Assembly: GCA_019421365.1 (NCBI GenBank)
Contig: JAHZFJ010000004.1
Location: 124,001-188,000, forward strand
Origin: Lachnospiraceae bacterium
GTDB lineage: Bacteria; Bacillota; Clostridia; Lachnospirales; Lachnospiraceae
Direction: 5' to 3'
DNA: 64,000 bases
Shown: in pieces, positions 1-8,586 of the stretch
Layout: each line of letters begins with the position of its first letter
Numbering within the stretch: the stretch's first letter is position 1
The notes under the pieces: generated by a model
Databases searched by the model: none
What the model saw: only the letters and a program-made list of their open reading frames with translations
What the model was told of the DNA's origin: nothing
Made by a program: the position numbers and the translations under genes

Positions 1-2
1 TT

Positions 3-38
3 AATTTTGAGGGTATAGAAGGAAAGATGAGTCTGTAA
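3..38 (+). CDS. Possible 3' tail of a gene entering from the left edge
   Basis: One plus-strand frame stays open from the window edge to a TAA at 36-38 and encodes 11 residues ending GKMSL. It stops just before a strong bidirectional hairpin terminator at 44-98, as expected for a gene convergent with the spoVB-like gene. Too little is visible to name it, and an open frame of this length could be chance. Confidence 0.25.
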   Translation, partial: NFEGIEGKMSL

Positions 39-43
39 GTAAG

Positions 44-98
44 AAAAAGCCATGATGGTATTGGGTATTAGAAGTAAACCAATACATCATGGCTTTTT
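44..98. terminator. Bidirectional intrinsic terminator
   Basis: A 20-bp stem with one bulged base (44-64 pairs with 79-98) has an A-run on the left and a T-run on the right, so it can stop transcription in both directions. It separates the spoVB-like gene (minus) from whatever plus-strand gene ends near position 38. Confidence 0.9.
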
Positions 99-109
99 GT
101 ATGATCACA

Positions 110-1675
110 CTATTTTGCGCGCTTAAATTCATCCATGCGTACAGCCTTAGTAATAAACAACATGATTATGTAACATATAATAAGGAACAAACAAAAACAT
201 AATAACAATGCCAATGCACTCATAGAAGCGTGGTCCTTAATATAGAGATAAGAGCGATTGGTTAAGTAACCAATGAATGCAGTGATTAAGCCAGGTTTTA
301 CAATCCAATCAACTGCATTAAATGTTATCTTAACATTTCTAAAGATTGCAAATGTATCTAGTGTTGATATAATAATCTGGCTTACAAGCATACCAACTAG
401 ATAACCATAGATTCCTTTTTGTGGTACTAAGAATAATACGAATATGATTCTAACACTTAAACCGACAACCGTGTTAAGGAAGGTAACATGAGGTTTTCCG
501 AGGCCATTAAGTATACTTCCAAGTGTAGTTGTCAAATATAAGAATGGGCAAAGCCATGCTAGTATCGTTAGGAACACACCAGCGGACTCATTACCAAATA
601 CCAGTGTTCCTAACGAGTTACCAAAGGTAATAAAGATACCAGTGCTCATGATACCAATAATTAAGCTGTATTTAATAGAAAGAGCGGTGGTTTTGTTTAT
701 CATATTATTGTTATTCGCAGCCTGGGCTTCGGAAACAGTTGGAAGTAGTAAAACCGCAAAGGAATTTGTAATTGTGGAAGGAAACATAATAAATGGAATG
801 GACATACCAGTTAATACACCATACACACTTAAGGCTTCTGTACCACTAAGCCCATATTCTCTAAGCATAGAGGGAATCAAAACAGCTTCAATACTACTAA
901 GGATACTAATTAGCAAACGATTACTCGTTAAAGGAAGAGCTAGTTTAAAAAGGCTACTTGCATAAGTAACATGTTCTTTCTTATGGGATTTGTAATTACG
1001 AAGTGCTTGTATTTTCAATTTGTAAGTTTCGTATATTTTAGAAGGTTTAACAATGAACATTGAAATTATGTTATATGCATTAGATGCTATTTCGCCGAAT
1101 ACAATACCCCAAACAGCTAGTTCACAGGCTTTCTCTGAATTGCCCAGAGCGAATAGTGGAGCTAACACATAGACGCTTGCTACACGTATGATCTGCTCGA
1201 ATAGCTGCGTCATAGCAGGTACCCCAGCACGTTTAATGCCATAGTAATATCCGTTAATACATGCAGTTATACCACAGAAAGGAAACACATAGGAGAGAAT
1301 CTTAAGAGAAGTAGTACATCTACTTTCTAATAGGATGTTAGTAGCGATAAAGGAAGCGTTTTGATGTAATAATACGGATAATGTAATCGCTATTATTAAA
1401 GAAAAGGTCATACCAGTCCGTAGAATTCGCTTTAGGTTACTGGTATCGTTCTTACCTATTTCGGCAGCAATTAAACGTGATATCGATGTTTGAATACCAG
1501 AAGCATATAAGGTGAAACAGATTCCATAGACAGGGAAGATTAATTGATAAATACCCATATCTTCAGGTTTCAGCAAATTAGATAAAAAGATTCGATAGAA
1601 AAAGCCGATAATACGAGTTGCAAAACCAGCTATTGTAAGGATTAAGGTACCTTTGATGATTGAATTTTTACTCAT
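110..1675 (-). CDS. spoVB: SpoVB/MurJ-like polysaccharide flippase (MOP superfamily)
   Basis: This 521-residue integral membrane protein has about 14 hydrophobic segments and the N-terminal pattern typical of stage V sporulation protein B and related lipid-linked oligosaccharide exporters (a positive start, then GFATRIIGFFYR at about residues 17-28). Family members flip lipid-linked glycan precursors, and SpoVB is needed for spore cortex synthesis. The start ATG at 1675 is preceded on the minus strand by GAGAAAGG. It is a single gene with its own bidirectional terminator at 44-98. The MOP flippase family is well supported. The SpoVB assignment, rather than another paralogue of the same family, is an inference from length and N-terminus; Lachnospiraceae carry several such paralogues. 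Confidence 0.8.
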   Translation of the reverse strand: MSKNSIIKGTLILTIAGFATRIIGFFYRIFLSNLLKPEDMGIYQLIFPVYGICFTLYASGIQTSISRLIAAEIGKNDTSNLKRILRTGMTFSLIIAITLSVLLHQNASFIATNILLESRCTTSLKILSYVFPFCGITACINGYYYGIKRAGVPAMTQLFEQIIRVASVYVLAPLFALGNSEKACELAVWGIVFGEIASNAYNIISMFIVKPSKIYETYKLKIQALRNYKSHKKEHVTYASSLFKLALPLTSNRLLISILSSIEAVLIPSMLREYGLSGTEALSVYGVLTGMSIPFIMFPSTITNSFAVLLLPTVSEAQAANNNNMINKTTALSIKYSLIIGIMSTGIFITFGNSLGTLVFGNESAGVFLTILAWLCPFLYLTTTLGSILNGLGKPHVTFLNTVVGLSVRIIFVLFLVPQKGIYGYLVGMLVSQIIISTLDTFAIFRNVKITFNAVDWIVKPGLITAFIGYLTNRSYLYIKDHASMSALALLLCFCLFLIICYIIMLFITKAVRMDEFKRAK

Positions 1676-1829
1676 TGATATCAGCCTTTCTCTTAAGTCA
1701 ACGACAGCAATTCATGACAATGGATGGTTCACATATAAATATGTGCTTTGTTGACCCTCTTTACATTTTGACATAATTAAGTATATTAAAGGTAGGAAAG
1801 ATTCATGCTTAAGTTCTGTAATAACCTAC

Positions 1830-1858
1830 TTGACAAGTAAAAATGAGAATGGTATCAT
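1830..1858 (+). promoter_or_regulatory. Sigma-A promoter of the Fe-S operon
   Basis: TTGACA at 1830-1835 and TATCAT at 1853-1858 are separated by 17 bp. Transcription would start near 1865, leaving a leader of about 85 nt that contains three TCGGAATT repeats before the regulator gene. Confidence 0.75.
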
Positions 1859-1887
1859 TATGAATGTATTAAATCCAAGTAAAAAAG

Positions 1888-1925
1888 TCGGAATTAAAAT
1901 ACTCGGAATTGATTTACTCGGAATT
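1888..1925 (+). promoter_or_regulatory. Triple 15-bp direct repeat, probable Rrf2 operator
   Basis: The octamer TCGGAATT occurs at 1888, 1903 and 1918, exactly 15 bp apart, and two of the copies are also preceded by AC. The array lies between the predicted -10 box and the first gene, which encodes an Rrf2 regulator. Rrf2 proteins (IscR, CymR) commonly autoregulate by binding AT-rich sites near their own promoters, so this array is a candidate binding region. That function is inferred; only the repeat is seen. Confidence 0.55.
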
Positions 1926-1950
1926 AATGAAAGAGTAAGAGGTGAAGCAC

Positions 1951-2427
1951 ATGAAGTTATCAACTAAGGGAAGATATGGTCTACGTGCGATGCTAGATTT
2001 AGCATTAAATAGTACGGATGATGCGGTTGCACTTAGTGGTGTTGCAGAGAGACAGAGTATCTCAATTAGTTATCTAGAACAGCTAATTGCAAAATTGAAA
2101 AAAGCTGGATTAGTAAACAGTATTCGTGGTGCACAAGGTGGTTATGTACTTGCAAGACCTGCGAATGAAATCTCTGTAGGGGATATCTTACGTGCCTTAG
2201 AAGGAGACTTAAATCCAGTAGATTGCGCAGAAGTTATGGGTGGTGAGTCAACCTGTAGTGGAGCGGATTTATGTGTAACAAAATATGTTTGGAAGCGTAT
2301 TAGTGATAGTATCAATAGCGCAGTTGATGAAATTATGTTGTCTGAATTAGTAGATGAGAGTTTACAACTCAGAAATGAACATGGAAGTAAAGCAGACTTA
2401 AAAATAGAAACAATGTGTGACAAATAG
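1951..2427 (+). CDS. iscR: Rrf2-family Fe-S-sensing repressor (IscR-like)
   Basis: The 158-residue protein begins MKLSTKGRYGLRAM, the standard Rrf2 winged-helix start, with the DNA-binding domain in about residues 1-85. Cys92, Cys102 and Cys108 form a three-cysteine cluster like the Fe-S ligand set of IscR, although the first spacing (nine residues) is longer than in E. coli IscR. ATG 1951 was chosen because AGAGGTG ends six bases upstream; the in-frame GTG at 1942 lies inside that ribosome site. It heads an operon with the cysteine desulfurase, the scaffold protein and mnmA, so it probably represses Fe-S biogenesis when clusters are plentiful. A CymR-like role in cysteine metabolism is the main alternative. 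Confidence 0.85.
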   Translation: MKLSTKGRYGLRAMLDLALNSTDDAVALSGVAERQSISISYLEQLIAKLKKAGLVNSIRGAQGGYVLARPANEISVGDILRALEGDLNPVDCAEVMGGESTCSGADLCVTKYVWKRISDSINSAVDEIMLSELVDESLQLRNEHGSKADLKIETMCDK

Positions 2428-2450
2428 AAAATATTTAGGAGATGACGCAA

Positions 2451-3647
2451 ATGGATAAAAAAATTTATTTAGACAATGCAGCAACAACACCAACTAGACC
2501 AGCGGTTGTAGAAGCGATGTTGCCATACTTTACAGAATTCTATGGAAATCCTTCAAGTGTATATGAATTATCGAATGTCTGTAAGAAGGCCATAGCAAAT
2601 TCAAGAGAGATAATTGCGAATTCTTTAGGTGCAGATGCTGCTGAGATATATTTTACAGCAGGTGGTTCCGAAGCTGATAACTGGGCTGTGAAATCTACAT
2701 GTGAAGCTTACAAAGCAAAAGGTAACCATATTATTACATCAAAGATTGAGCATCACGCAATTCTTCATACATGCGAATATCTTGAGAAAAATGGATTTGA
2801 AGTAACGTATGTAGATGTAGATGAAAACGGTATAATTAAATTAAGTGAATTAGAAGCAGCAATTCGCCCAACAACTATCCTTATCTCCGTTATGTTTGCC
2901 AACAATGAAATAGGAACAATTCAACCAATTAAAGAGATTGGTGATATCGCTAAAAAACATGATGTATTATTCCATACTGATGCAGTTCAAGCTTATGGAC
3001 AATTACCAATTAACGTAGATGAATATCATATTGACATGTTAAGTGCTAGTGGTCACAAGTTAAATGGACCAAAAGGTATTGGTTTCTTATATATAAGAAA
3101 AGGTATTAAAATTGGTGCATATCTTCACGGTGGAGCACAAGAGAGACATAGACGTGCAGGAACTGAGAATGTACCAGGTATCGTAGGTTTCGGTAAAGCA
3201 GTTGAAATCGCGATGGAAACAATGAAAGAAAGAACAGAAAAAGAGGTTGAATTAAGAGATTTATTAATTACTCGTATGGTTAAAGAAGTTCCTTTCACAA
3301 GATTGAATGGACATCGTACTAAGAGATTACCGAATAATGCGAACTTTAGTTTCCAATTTATCGAAGGTGAATCCCTATTAATTATGTTAGATATGCAAGG
3401 AATTTGTGGTTCAAGCGGATCGGCTTGTACATCAGGATCACTTGACCCATCTCACGTTCTATTATCAATTGGTCTTCCTCATGAAATAGCACACGGATCA
3501 TTACGTCTTACATTGAGTGAAGATATTACAGAAGAAGATATTAATTATGTTGTTGATAAAGTGAAGGAAATTGTTGATAGACTTCGTTCTATGTCACCAT
3601 TATATGAAGATTACATCAAAAACAACCAAAATGGAAATAAAGCATAA
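2451..3647 (+). CDS. iscS: Cysteine desulfurase (IscS/NifS class)
   Basis: This PLP enzyme of 398 residues takes sulfur from L-cysteine as an enzyme-bound persulfide, releasing alanine. Seen features are the N-terminal YLDNAATTP, the HH pair at residues 101-102, the PLP lysine at about K203 in SGHKLNGPKG, and the persulfide cysteine at about C326 in SSGSACTSG, within a long flexible loop as in class I enzymes. The ATG at 2451 has AGGAG nine bases upstream; the ATG at 2442 abuts that site and is less likely. It follows the Rrf2 gene by 23 bp and precedes iscU and mnmA, so sulfur is probably passed both to clusters and to tRNA thiolation. Confidence 0.95.
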   Translation: MDKKIYLDNAATTPTRPAVVEAMLPYFTEFYGNPSSVYELSNVCKKAIANSREIIANSLGADAAEIYFTAGGSEADNWAVKSTCEAYKAKGNHIITSKIEHHAILHTCEYLEKNGFEVTYVDVDENGIIKLSELEAAIRPTTILISVMFANNEIGTIQPIKEIGDIAKKHDVLFHTDAVQAYGQLPINVDEYHIDMLSASGHKLNGPKGIGFLYIRKGIKIGAYLHGGAQERHRRAGTENVPGIVGFGKAVEIAMETMKERTEKEVELRDLLITRMVKEVPFTRLNGHRTKRLPNNANFSFQFIEGESLLIMLDMQGICGSSGSACTSGSLDPSHVLLSIGLPHEIAHGSLRLTLSEDITEEDINYVVDKVKEIVDRLRSMSPLYEDYIKNNQNGNKA

Positions 3648-3752
3648 AAAAATAGAGATTATATAGATAAATAGCAGTAGTGATTATTTTATGAAGTTGA
3701 TTTGAATATCATAGGAGCAACTACATTAGTAGAAAGTTTGGAGGAAATAAAA

Positions 3753-4193
3753 ATGTACAGTGAAAAAGTTATGGATCATTTCAGCAATCCTAGAAATGTC
3801 GGTGAAATAGAAAACGCAAGTGGAGTTGGAACAGTTGGTAATGCAAAATGTGGAGATATCATGAGAATGTATCTTGATATCGATGACAATGGAATTATTC
3901 AAGACTGTAAATTCAAAACATTTGGTTGTGGAGCAGCGGTTGCTACAAGCAGCATGGCTACAGAATTAGTAAAAGGAAAGACTGTTCAGGAAGCTTTACA
4001 AGTTACAAACAAAGCGGTAATGAATGCTCTTGATGGCCTTCCAGCAGTTAAGGTACACTGCTCCCTTCTTGCAGAAGAAGCAATTCATGCTGCACTATGG
4101 GATTATGCTGAGAAGAATGGCATTAAAATCGAAGGATTAGAAAAACCAAAATCAGATATTCATGAAGATGAAGAAGTGGTTGAGGAGTACTAA
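3753..4193 (+). CDS. iscU: Fe-S cluster scaffold protein IscU/NifU-like
   Basis: The 146-residue protein carries the three conserved cluster-ligand cysteines, C33 (in AKCGD, with D35), C59 (in FGCGAA) and C103 (in VHCSLLAEEA). IscU assembles [2Fe-2S] and [4Fe-4S] clusters using sulfur from the cysteine desulfurase encoded just upstream. ATG 3753 follows GGAGG at 3740-3744; the longer in-frame extension upstream lacks a ribosome site. The acidic C-terminal tail of about 15 residues beyond the usual fold resembles other clostridial homologues. Its stop codon overlaps the mnmA start by one base (TAATG), implying translational coupling. Confidence 0.93.
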   Translation: MYSEKVMDHFSNPRNVGEIENASGVGTVGNAKCGDIMRMYLDIDDNGIIQDCKFKTFGCGAAVATSSMATELVKGKTVQEALQVTNKAVMNALDGLPAVKVHCSLLAEEAIHAALWDYAEKNGIKIEGLEKPKSDIHEDEEVVEEY

Positions 4194-5272
4194 TGAAAGA
4201 AAAGGTAGTTGTAGGAATGTCCGGAGGAGTTGATTCCTCTGTTGCAGCTCATTTGTTAAAAAAGGCAGGATATGATGTTATCGGTGTAACTATGCAGATT
4301 TGGCAGGATGAAGATCAATTCACCCAAGAAGCAGAAGGTGGATGTTGTGGTCTAAGCGCTGTTGATGATGCGAGAAGAGTTGCACAAGATCTTGAAATCC
4401 CATACTATGTAATGAATTTTAAACAAGAATTCAAATCAAATGTTATGGATTATTTTGTGAACGAGTATCTACAAGGCCGTACTCCAAATCCATGTATCGC
4501 TTGTAATCGATATGTGAAATGGGAGTCTCTATTAAAACGTTCTCTAGATATAGGAGCTGATTACATCGCTACTGGACATTATGCTAGAATACTTAAGTTA
4601 GAGAATGGAAGATATACGTTACGTAAATCAGCTACTGCAGCGAAGGATCAGACGTATGCCCTATACAATCTAACACAGTATCAATTAGCTCATACATTGA
4701 TGCCAGTTGGTGAATTTACAAAGGATGAGATTCGTAATATAGCACAGGATATTAATCTTCGTGTTGCTCATAAACCAGATAGCCAAGAGATTTGCTTTAT
4801 TCCAGATAATGATTATGCTAAGTTTATAGAAGAGAATTCTGGTGAAAAGATTATACCAGGTAATTTTGTTAACTCTGCAGGTGAAATAATTGGAAAGCAC
4901 AAGGGTATTACCCATTATACAGTAGGACAAAGAAAAGGACTTAACTTAAGTCTTGGCCACCCTGCGTTTGTCCTTGAGATTCGCCCAGAGACTAATGAAG
5001 TTGTTATTGGTACGAATGATGAAGTTTTCTCGGACAAATTATATGCAAATAATCTTAACTTTATGTCAATAGAAGACCTCGAGGGCAGTATGGAAGTAGA
5101 AGCAAAGATCAGATACAGCCATCAAGGTGCAAAATGTACAATTAAAAAAGTGGGTCCAGATGAGGTAGAATGCATCTTTGAAGAATCACAACGAGCAATT
5201 ACACCAGGACAAGCAGTAGTTTTCTATAAAGATGACTACATTGTCGGTGGTGGAACAATTATGAGAAAGTAA
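4193..5272 (+). CDS. mnmA: tRNA-specific 2-thiouridylase MnmA
   Basis: The 359-residue protein adds sulfur to U34 of tRNA-Lys, tRNA-Glu and tRNA-Gln in an ATP-dependent reaction. The PP-loop GMSGGVDSS lies at residues 8-16. The catalytic cysteine pair is seen in PNPCIACNR (about residue 102) and QEICFIPD (about residue 200), and ATGHYAR is the usual tRNA-binding segment. Length matches the family. It is the last gene of the operon, with a one-base start-stop overlap with iscU and a strong terminator 30 bp downstream. Its place next to the cysteine desulfurase gives the sulfur donor. Confidence 0.95.
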   Translation: MKEKVVVGMSGGVDSSVAAHLLKKAGYDVIGVTMQIWQDEDQFTQEAEGGCCGLSAVDDARRVAQDLEIPYYVMNFKQEFKSNVMDYFVNEYLQGRTPNPCIACNRYVKWESLLKRSLDIGADYIATGHYARILKLENGRYTLRKSATAAKDQTYALYNLTQYQLAHTLMPVGEFTKDEIRNIAQDINLRVAHKPDSQEICFIPDNDYAKFIEENSGEKIIPGNFVNSAGEIIGKHKGITHYTVGQRKGLNLSLGHPAFVLEIRPETNEVVIGTNDEVFSDKLYANNLNFMSIEDLEGSMEVEAKIRYSHQGAKCTIKKVGPDEVECIFEESQRAITPGQAVVFYKDDYIVGGGTIMRK

Positions 5273-5303
5273 TTGGTATAATAATTGATACAAACAGATT
5301 TAT

Positions 5304-5357
5304 AAAAAAAGCTACACGTAATGCTATGTTGATTGATAGCATTACGTGTAGCTTTTT
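5304..5357. terminator. Bidirectional intrinsic terminator after mnmA
   Basis: A near-perfect stem of about 22 bp (5304-5327 with 5336-5357) and a loop of about 8 nt is flanked by an A7 run and a T5 run. It serves mnmA and probably the convergent XRE regulator gene. Confidence 0.92.
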
Positions 5358-5443
5358 ATATGAACAATTCTTGTTCGTATAATGTGAAGCAAAACTATCG
5401 TTTGGTACGTTTTCGGTTAATAAAAAGGTGGACTATTTCATAA

Positions 5444-5893
5444 TTACTCTTTACTATTCCATACATGAGCTAAAATATCTTTGAGTACTAAAAGTGCATC
5501 TATATCATTATACCCGTACTCCTTTTTTAAATGGTTCAACATTTCTTTTAATTTGATAGCGTAATCGTTGACTTCAACTTCTTGTTGGTAAGTTGTTAAA
5601 ATCGGATATTTTTTACCCCAAGCCTTTGTCCAGTTAATTTTCTTTTGTGTTTCCTCGCTTGTATTTTCGATAATTTCTTCTATCTCTTTTATTTCAAAGT
5701 CAAATTCTATCAGTTCATCTAAAGAAAAGTGATATAAAACTGCTAACCTTTTAGATTGATAAATATCTGGAATTGTCTCGTCAAGTTCCCACTTTGAAAT
5801 AGTTTGTCTGCTTACACCCAACTTCGCTGCGACTTCTTCCTGTGATAAGCCGTTCTTCTTTCTGGCTTTAAATAAATTGCTTCCTAAGCTCAT
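5444..5893 (-). CDS. XRE-family HTH transcriptional regulator
   Basis: The 149-residue protein has a Cro/C1 helix-turn-helix at residues 1-60 (GLSQEEVAAKLGVSRQTISKWE), followed by an acidic helical C-terminal part of unknown fold rich in Glu and Lys. The ATG at 5893 is preceded by GGAGG eight bases upstream; the longer frame would start with a TTG inside that ribosome site. The gene is divergent from the truncated methyltransferase-like gene at 6177, and an inverted-repeat cluster over that gene's promoter (6059-6098) is a possible target. The regulated function is unknown. Confidence 0.8.
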   Translation of the reverse strand: MSLGSNLFKARKKNGLSQEEVAAKLGVSRQTISKWELDETIPDIYQSKRLAVLYHFSLDELIEFDFEIKEIEEIIENTSEETQKKINWTKAWGKKYPILTTYQQEVEVNDYAIKLKEMLNHLKKEYGYNDIDALLVLKDILAHVWNSKE

Positions 5894-6041
5894 ATAATCT
5901 ACCTCCAAATTAGAATAATAATATTATAATGGACTATTAATTAAAAATCTAGCAACCATAATTGGCAGTTATGCAACTATTTTTAACATAGGTCCAGTAG
6001 CAAAATAGCAGGAGTAAAAAGTAAAGAACAGGTATTTCTTA

Positions 6042-6070
6042 TTGACATTTTCCATAGATATTCATACAAT
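6042..6070 (+). promoter_or_regulatory. Sigma-A promoter with an overlapping palindrome
   Basis: TTGACA (6042-6047) and TACAAT (6065-6070) have a 17-bp spacer. The -10 box lies inside the inverted repeat at 6059-6079, so a bound regulator would block RNA polymerase. Confidence 0.7.
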
Positions 6071-6098
6071 ATATGAATAAGTAATCATATATTCATAT
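6059..6098. promoter_or_regulatory. Cluster of TATTCATA inverted half-sites
   Basis: TATTCATA (6059-6066) and its complement TATGAATA (6072-6079) form a perfect 8-bp inverted repeat with a 5-bp centre, and a third TATTCATA follows at 6090-6097. The cluster covers the -10 and start region of the promoter at 6042-6070. It is a candidate operator for the divergently encoded XRE regulator; that link is inference. Confidence 0.5.
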
Positions 6099-6176
6099 AA
6101 TGAAATAAAAGTTAAACAATTATTTACAAGAGATTTGTGATAATACAAATCTTTATATTTGGGGAGGGATGTGCTT

Positions 6177-6578
6177 ATGAAAATCATACAATCTATAGGA
6201 ATTATTATCTTAGGGATATTTTATCTTGCATATTTTGGGAAGATGATAGAGCAACGCAAAAGAGGAATACAGACGAATCAATTAGGTGTAGGAGATAAAG
6301 CAAAGCGTACGAGGTACACTGAGAGCATCTTGAGAATAATAACAACTCTAATTGTAATCGTAATTATAGTAAGTACATACCTGAATACATCTTTTATTCG
6401 TAATATGGGAGTTCGGTACTTAGGTATACTATTGATAGGAATTGGAACAGTTGTGTTCATAACGGCGATGCATACCATGCGAGATAGTTGGAGAGCGGGG
6501 ATACCACAAGGGGAGAAACTGCAGATTATTACAAAAGTACTTGACCGAGAGAAGGATAGCAATCTGTTATTTTATTAA
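6177..6578 (+). pseudogene. Truncated isoprenylcysteine methyltransferase-like membrane protein
   Basis: The 133-residue product has three hydrophobic segments (about residues 3-19, 51-70 and 78-97) and then MRDSWRAGIPQGEK, a block found in ICMT/NnrU-like phospholipid methyltransferase relatives just before the catalytic C-terminal region. That region, normally containing an R-NP core and further membrane helices, is missing: the frame continues with about 16 unrelated residues and stops at 6578. ATG 6177 follows GGGGAGGG. The start and promoter look intact, so a truncated protein may be made, but it lacks the SAM-binding part. It is most likely a 3'-deleted gene. Family assignment is moderate. 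Confidence 0.5.
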
Positions 6579-6736
6579 TCACGAAAAAATACGAAAAAAG
6601 AACTTGTGTTCCGACTGTTGAAATGGTATTATATGTATATTCTTGCCAATAAAAGAATGGAGTACGTTTGATATAGGGTGAGAAGAGTATAATTGAAAAG
6701 TTACATATAAATTCATGGAAGAGGGAGGAAGTACCA

Positions 6737-7738
6737 ATGATCCATGTTGAAAATATGTCGAAGGAATTCATATCTCCTAAGAAGTATCCTGGATTCAAAG
6801 GAGCAATTAAGGGATTGTTTTCTAATGAGAAGGTACGAAAATTAGCGGTAGATAATATATCCTTTGATATTAAAAAGGGGGAGATGGTTGGCTACATAGG
6901 CAGTAATGGTGCAGGAAAGTCCACATCGATCAAGATGATAACTGGAATCCTTACACCAACATTAGGTAGATGTACAGTTAATGGTATTGTACCTTATGAA
7001 CAACGACAAATGAATGCAGCAAATGTCGGCGTTGTGTTCGGTCAACGAACGCAGCTGTGGTGGGACTTACCACTTAGTGAAACATATTCTATTCTCAAGG
7101 AAGTGTATAATGTTAGTGATGAGGATTATAAGAATCGAATGGAATTCTTGCAGGAGGTTCTTGGATTCGATAGTTTTATTCATAGTACAGTGAGAACATT
7201 ATCTCTTGGTCAGAGAATGCGTGCGGACCTTGCAGCAGCATTACTACATAATCCGAAGGTTCTGTATCTAGATGAGCCTACCATAGGTCTTGACTTAGTG
7301 GTTAAGGATAGTATGCGGCAGGCTATTAAGGAAATTAATGCCCAGTATCAGACGACGGTAATCTTAACGACGCATGATTTATCAGATATTGAACAACTTT
7401 GTGAGAGAATCATTATTATTGATGAGGGTAAGGTGATTTATGATGGTACGATTGCCAATATTAAAGAATTATATGGCAAACGTAGAAGTGTTACAGTAGA
7501 TGTTAATGATATCCAGGCTTTAGAAGGAATCGACTTCCACGACGCTTTTTATCTGAGCGAGGAACAGCTAGTAGTAGGAAAAGAACAGTCTAGTATTACC
7601 TTTGATTTTGATAAAAATGCATTGAATATTTCACATATTATCTCAAAAGTTATGGAAAGTACAGCGGTTCGAGATATTAAGATCCAAGATACGCAGATAA
7701 CAGAAATCGTTAAAGAGATATACAAACATGGGATGTGA
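6737..7738 (+). CDS. ABC-2 transporter ATP-binding protein
   Basis: This 333-residue ATPase has Walker A GSNGAGKST at about residue 55, signature LSLGQRMRAD at about 155, Walker B VLYLDEP at about 175 and an H-loop TTHD. The C-terminal 80 residues form the extra domain common in ABC-2 ATPases. It resembles the uncharacterised three-gene ABC-2 systems of many Firmicutes, where one ATPase pairs with two different permeases, which is the arrangement here (7749 and 8587). ATG 6737 follows GAGGGAGG. The substrate is unknown. Drug, lipid or polysaccharide export are possible, and nothing in the sequence distinguishes them. Confidence 0.88.
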   Translation: MIHVENMSKEFISPKKYPGFKGAIKGLFSNEKVRKLAVDNISFDIKKGEMVGYIGSNGAGKSTSIKMITGILTPTLGRCTVNGIVPYEQRQMNAANVGVVFGQRTQLWWDLPLSETYSILKEVYNVSDEDYKNRMEFLQEVLGFDSFIHSTVRTLSLGQRMRADLAAALLHNPKVLYLDEPTIGLDLVVKDSMRQAIKEINAQYQTTVILTTHDLSDIEQLCERIIIIDEGKVIYDGTIANIKELYGKRRSVTVDVNDIQALEGIDFHDAFYLSEEQLVVGKEQSSITFDFDKNALNISHIISKVMESTAVRDIKIQDTQITEIVKEIYKHGM

Positions 7739-7748
7739 GGTGGTCAGT

Positions 7749-8582
7749 GTGAAAAAACGTTCGTTACGACAAAGCCTACGGATATACAAACCATTTACCA
7801 TTGGAAGGATACAAGAACAACTTGCATATAAATGGTCATTCTATCTTTTTATCTTATCCAGTATGTTTAGTCTACTAGTAGGATATTATCTTTGGAAGGC
7901 TATTTATAATAGTAGCAGTAGTGAAGCACTGGGTGGCTTTACACAGAATGAGATGATTGTATATATATTTATGAGTTTCATAACAAGTAATTTAGTAAGA
8001 GTAAGTGTAACTAGAGATATCGGTAATGATGTAGTTGAGGGAACAATCGCAATGAATTTGGTTAAGCCAATTAATTATCAGGTTCGTTTGTTCTTTTCAT
8101 CTTTAGGTAACGTATTATTTCGTTTTCTTGTTCCTGGATTGCCAATTTGGTTAGTGATGAGTATTGTGCGGTATGTATCCCTTGGTGAGTTACCACCTTC
8201 TCTAGTTGTAATAGTTACATATCTAGTGAGTGTTTGTTTAAGTTTTGTAATTATGTTTTTGTTTGATTTCTGTTTTGGTTTACTTGCTTTTTACACCACA
8301 TATGTATGGGGATTGAATCTTGCTAAACAAGCAATACTCGGATTTTTGACTGGTCAACTAATACCACTGTCCTTTTTCCCGGAAACAGTTCAACGAATAT
8401 TTGATTTCCTTCCATTTGCCTCGATGAATTATACTCCGGTTATGATTTATCTGAATAAAATGCCGATGGAAAGAGTAATTTTTTCGATGGGGATCCAAGT
8501 GATATGGATTATTTTACTATATCTAATAGCGAATTATTTTTGGAAGCGAGTAACCACGAGAATTACTGTTTTAGGAGGTTGA
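7749..8582 (+). CDS. ABC-2 type permease, subunit 1
   Basis: The 277-residue protein has six predicted membrane helices and no enzymatic motif, typical of ABC-2 membrane subunits. GTG 7749 is preferred because GAGGTGG sits five bases upstream; the in-frame ATG at 7728 would overlap the ATPase gene and lacks a ribosome site. It is ten bases downstream of the ATPase stop and four bases upstream of the next permease, so the three genes form one operon and probably one transporter. Confidence 0.8.
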   Translation: MKKRSLRQSLRIYKPFTIGRIQEQLAYKWSFYLFILSSMFSLLVGYYLWKAIYNSSSSEALGGFTQNEMIVYIFMSFITSNLVRVSVTRDIGNDVVEGTIAMNLVKPINYQVRLFFSSLGNVLFRFLVPGLPIWLVMSIVRYVSLGELPPSLVVIVTYLVSVCLSFVIMFLFDFCFGLLAFYTTYVWGLNLAKQAILGFLTGQLIPLSFFPETVQRIFDFLPFASMNYTPVMIYLNKMPMERVIFSMGIQVIWIILLYLIANYFWKRVTTRITVLGG

Positions 8583-8586
8583 ACAG

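Noticed and set aside
642..965. 107-codon plus-strand frame inside the spoVB-like gene
   Set aside because: It is antisense to a well-supported membrane protein gene, has no ribosome site and no recognisable domain.
1841..1860. Fur-box-like sequence (TGAGAATGGTATCATTA) over the Fe-S operon promoter
   Set aside because: It is one base short of the canonical spacing and overlaps the -10 box, so the similarity may be accidental; kept only as a weak possibility.
1888..1925. CRISPR-like array
   Set aside because: The repeats are 8 bp with 7-bp spacers, far too short for CRISPR; no cas genes are present.
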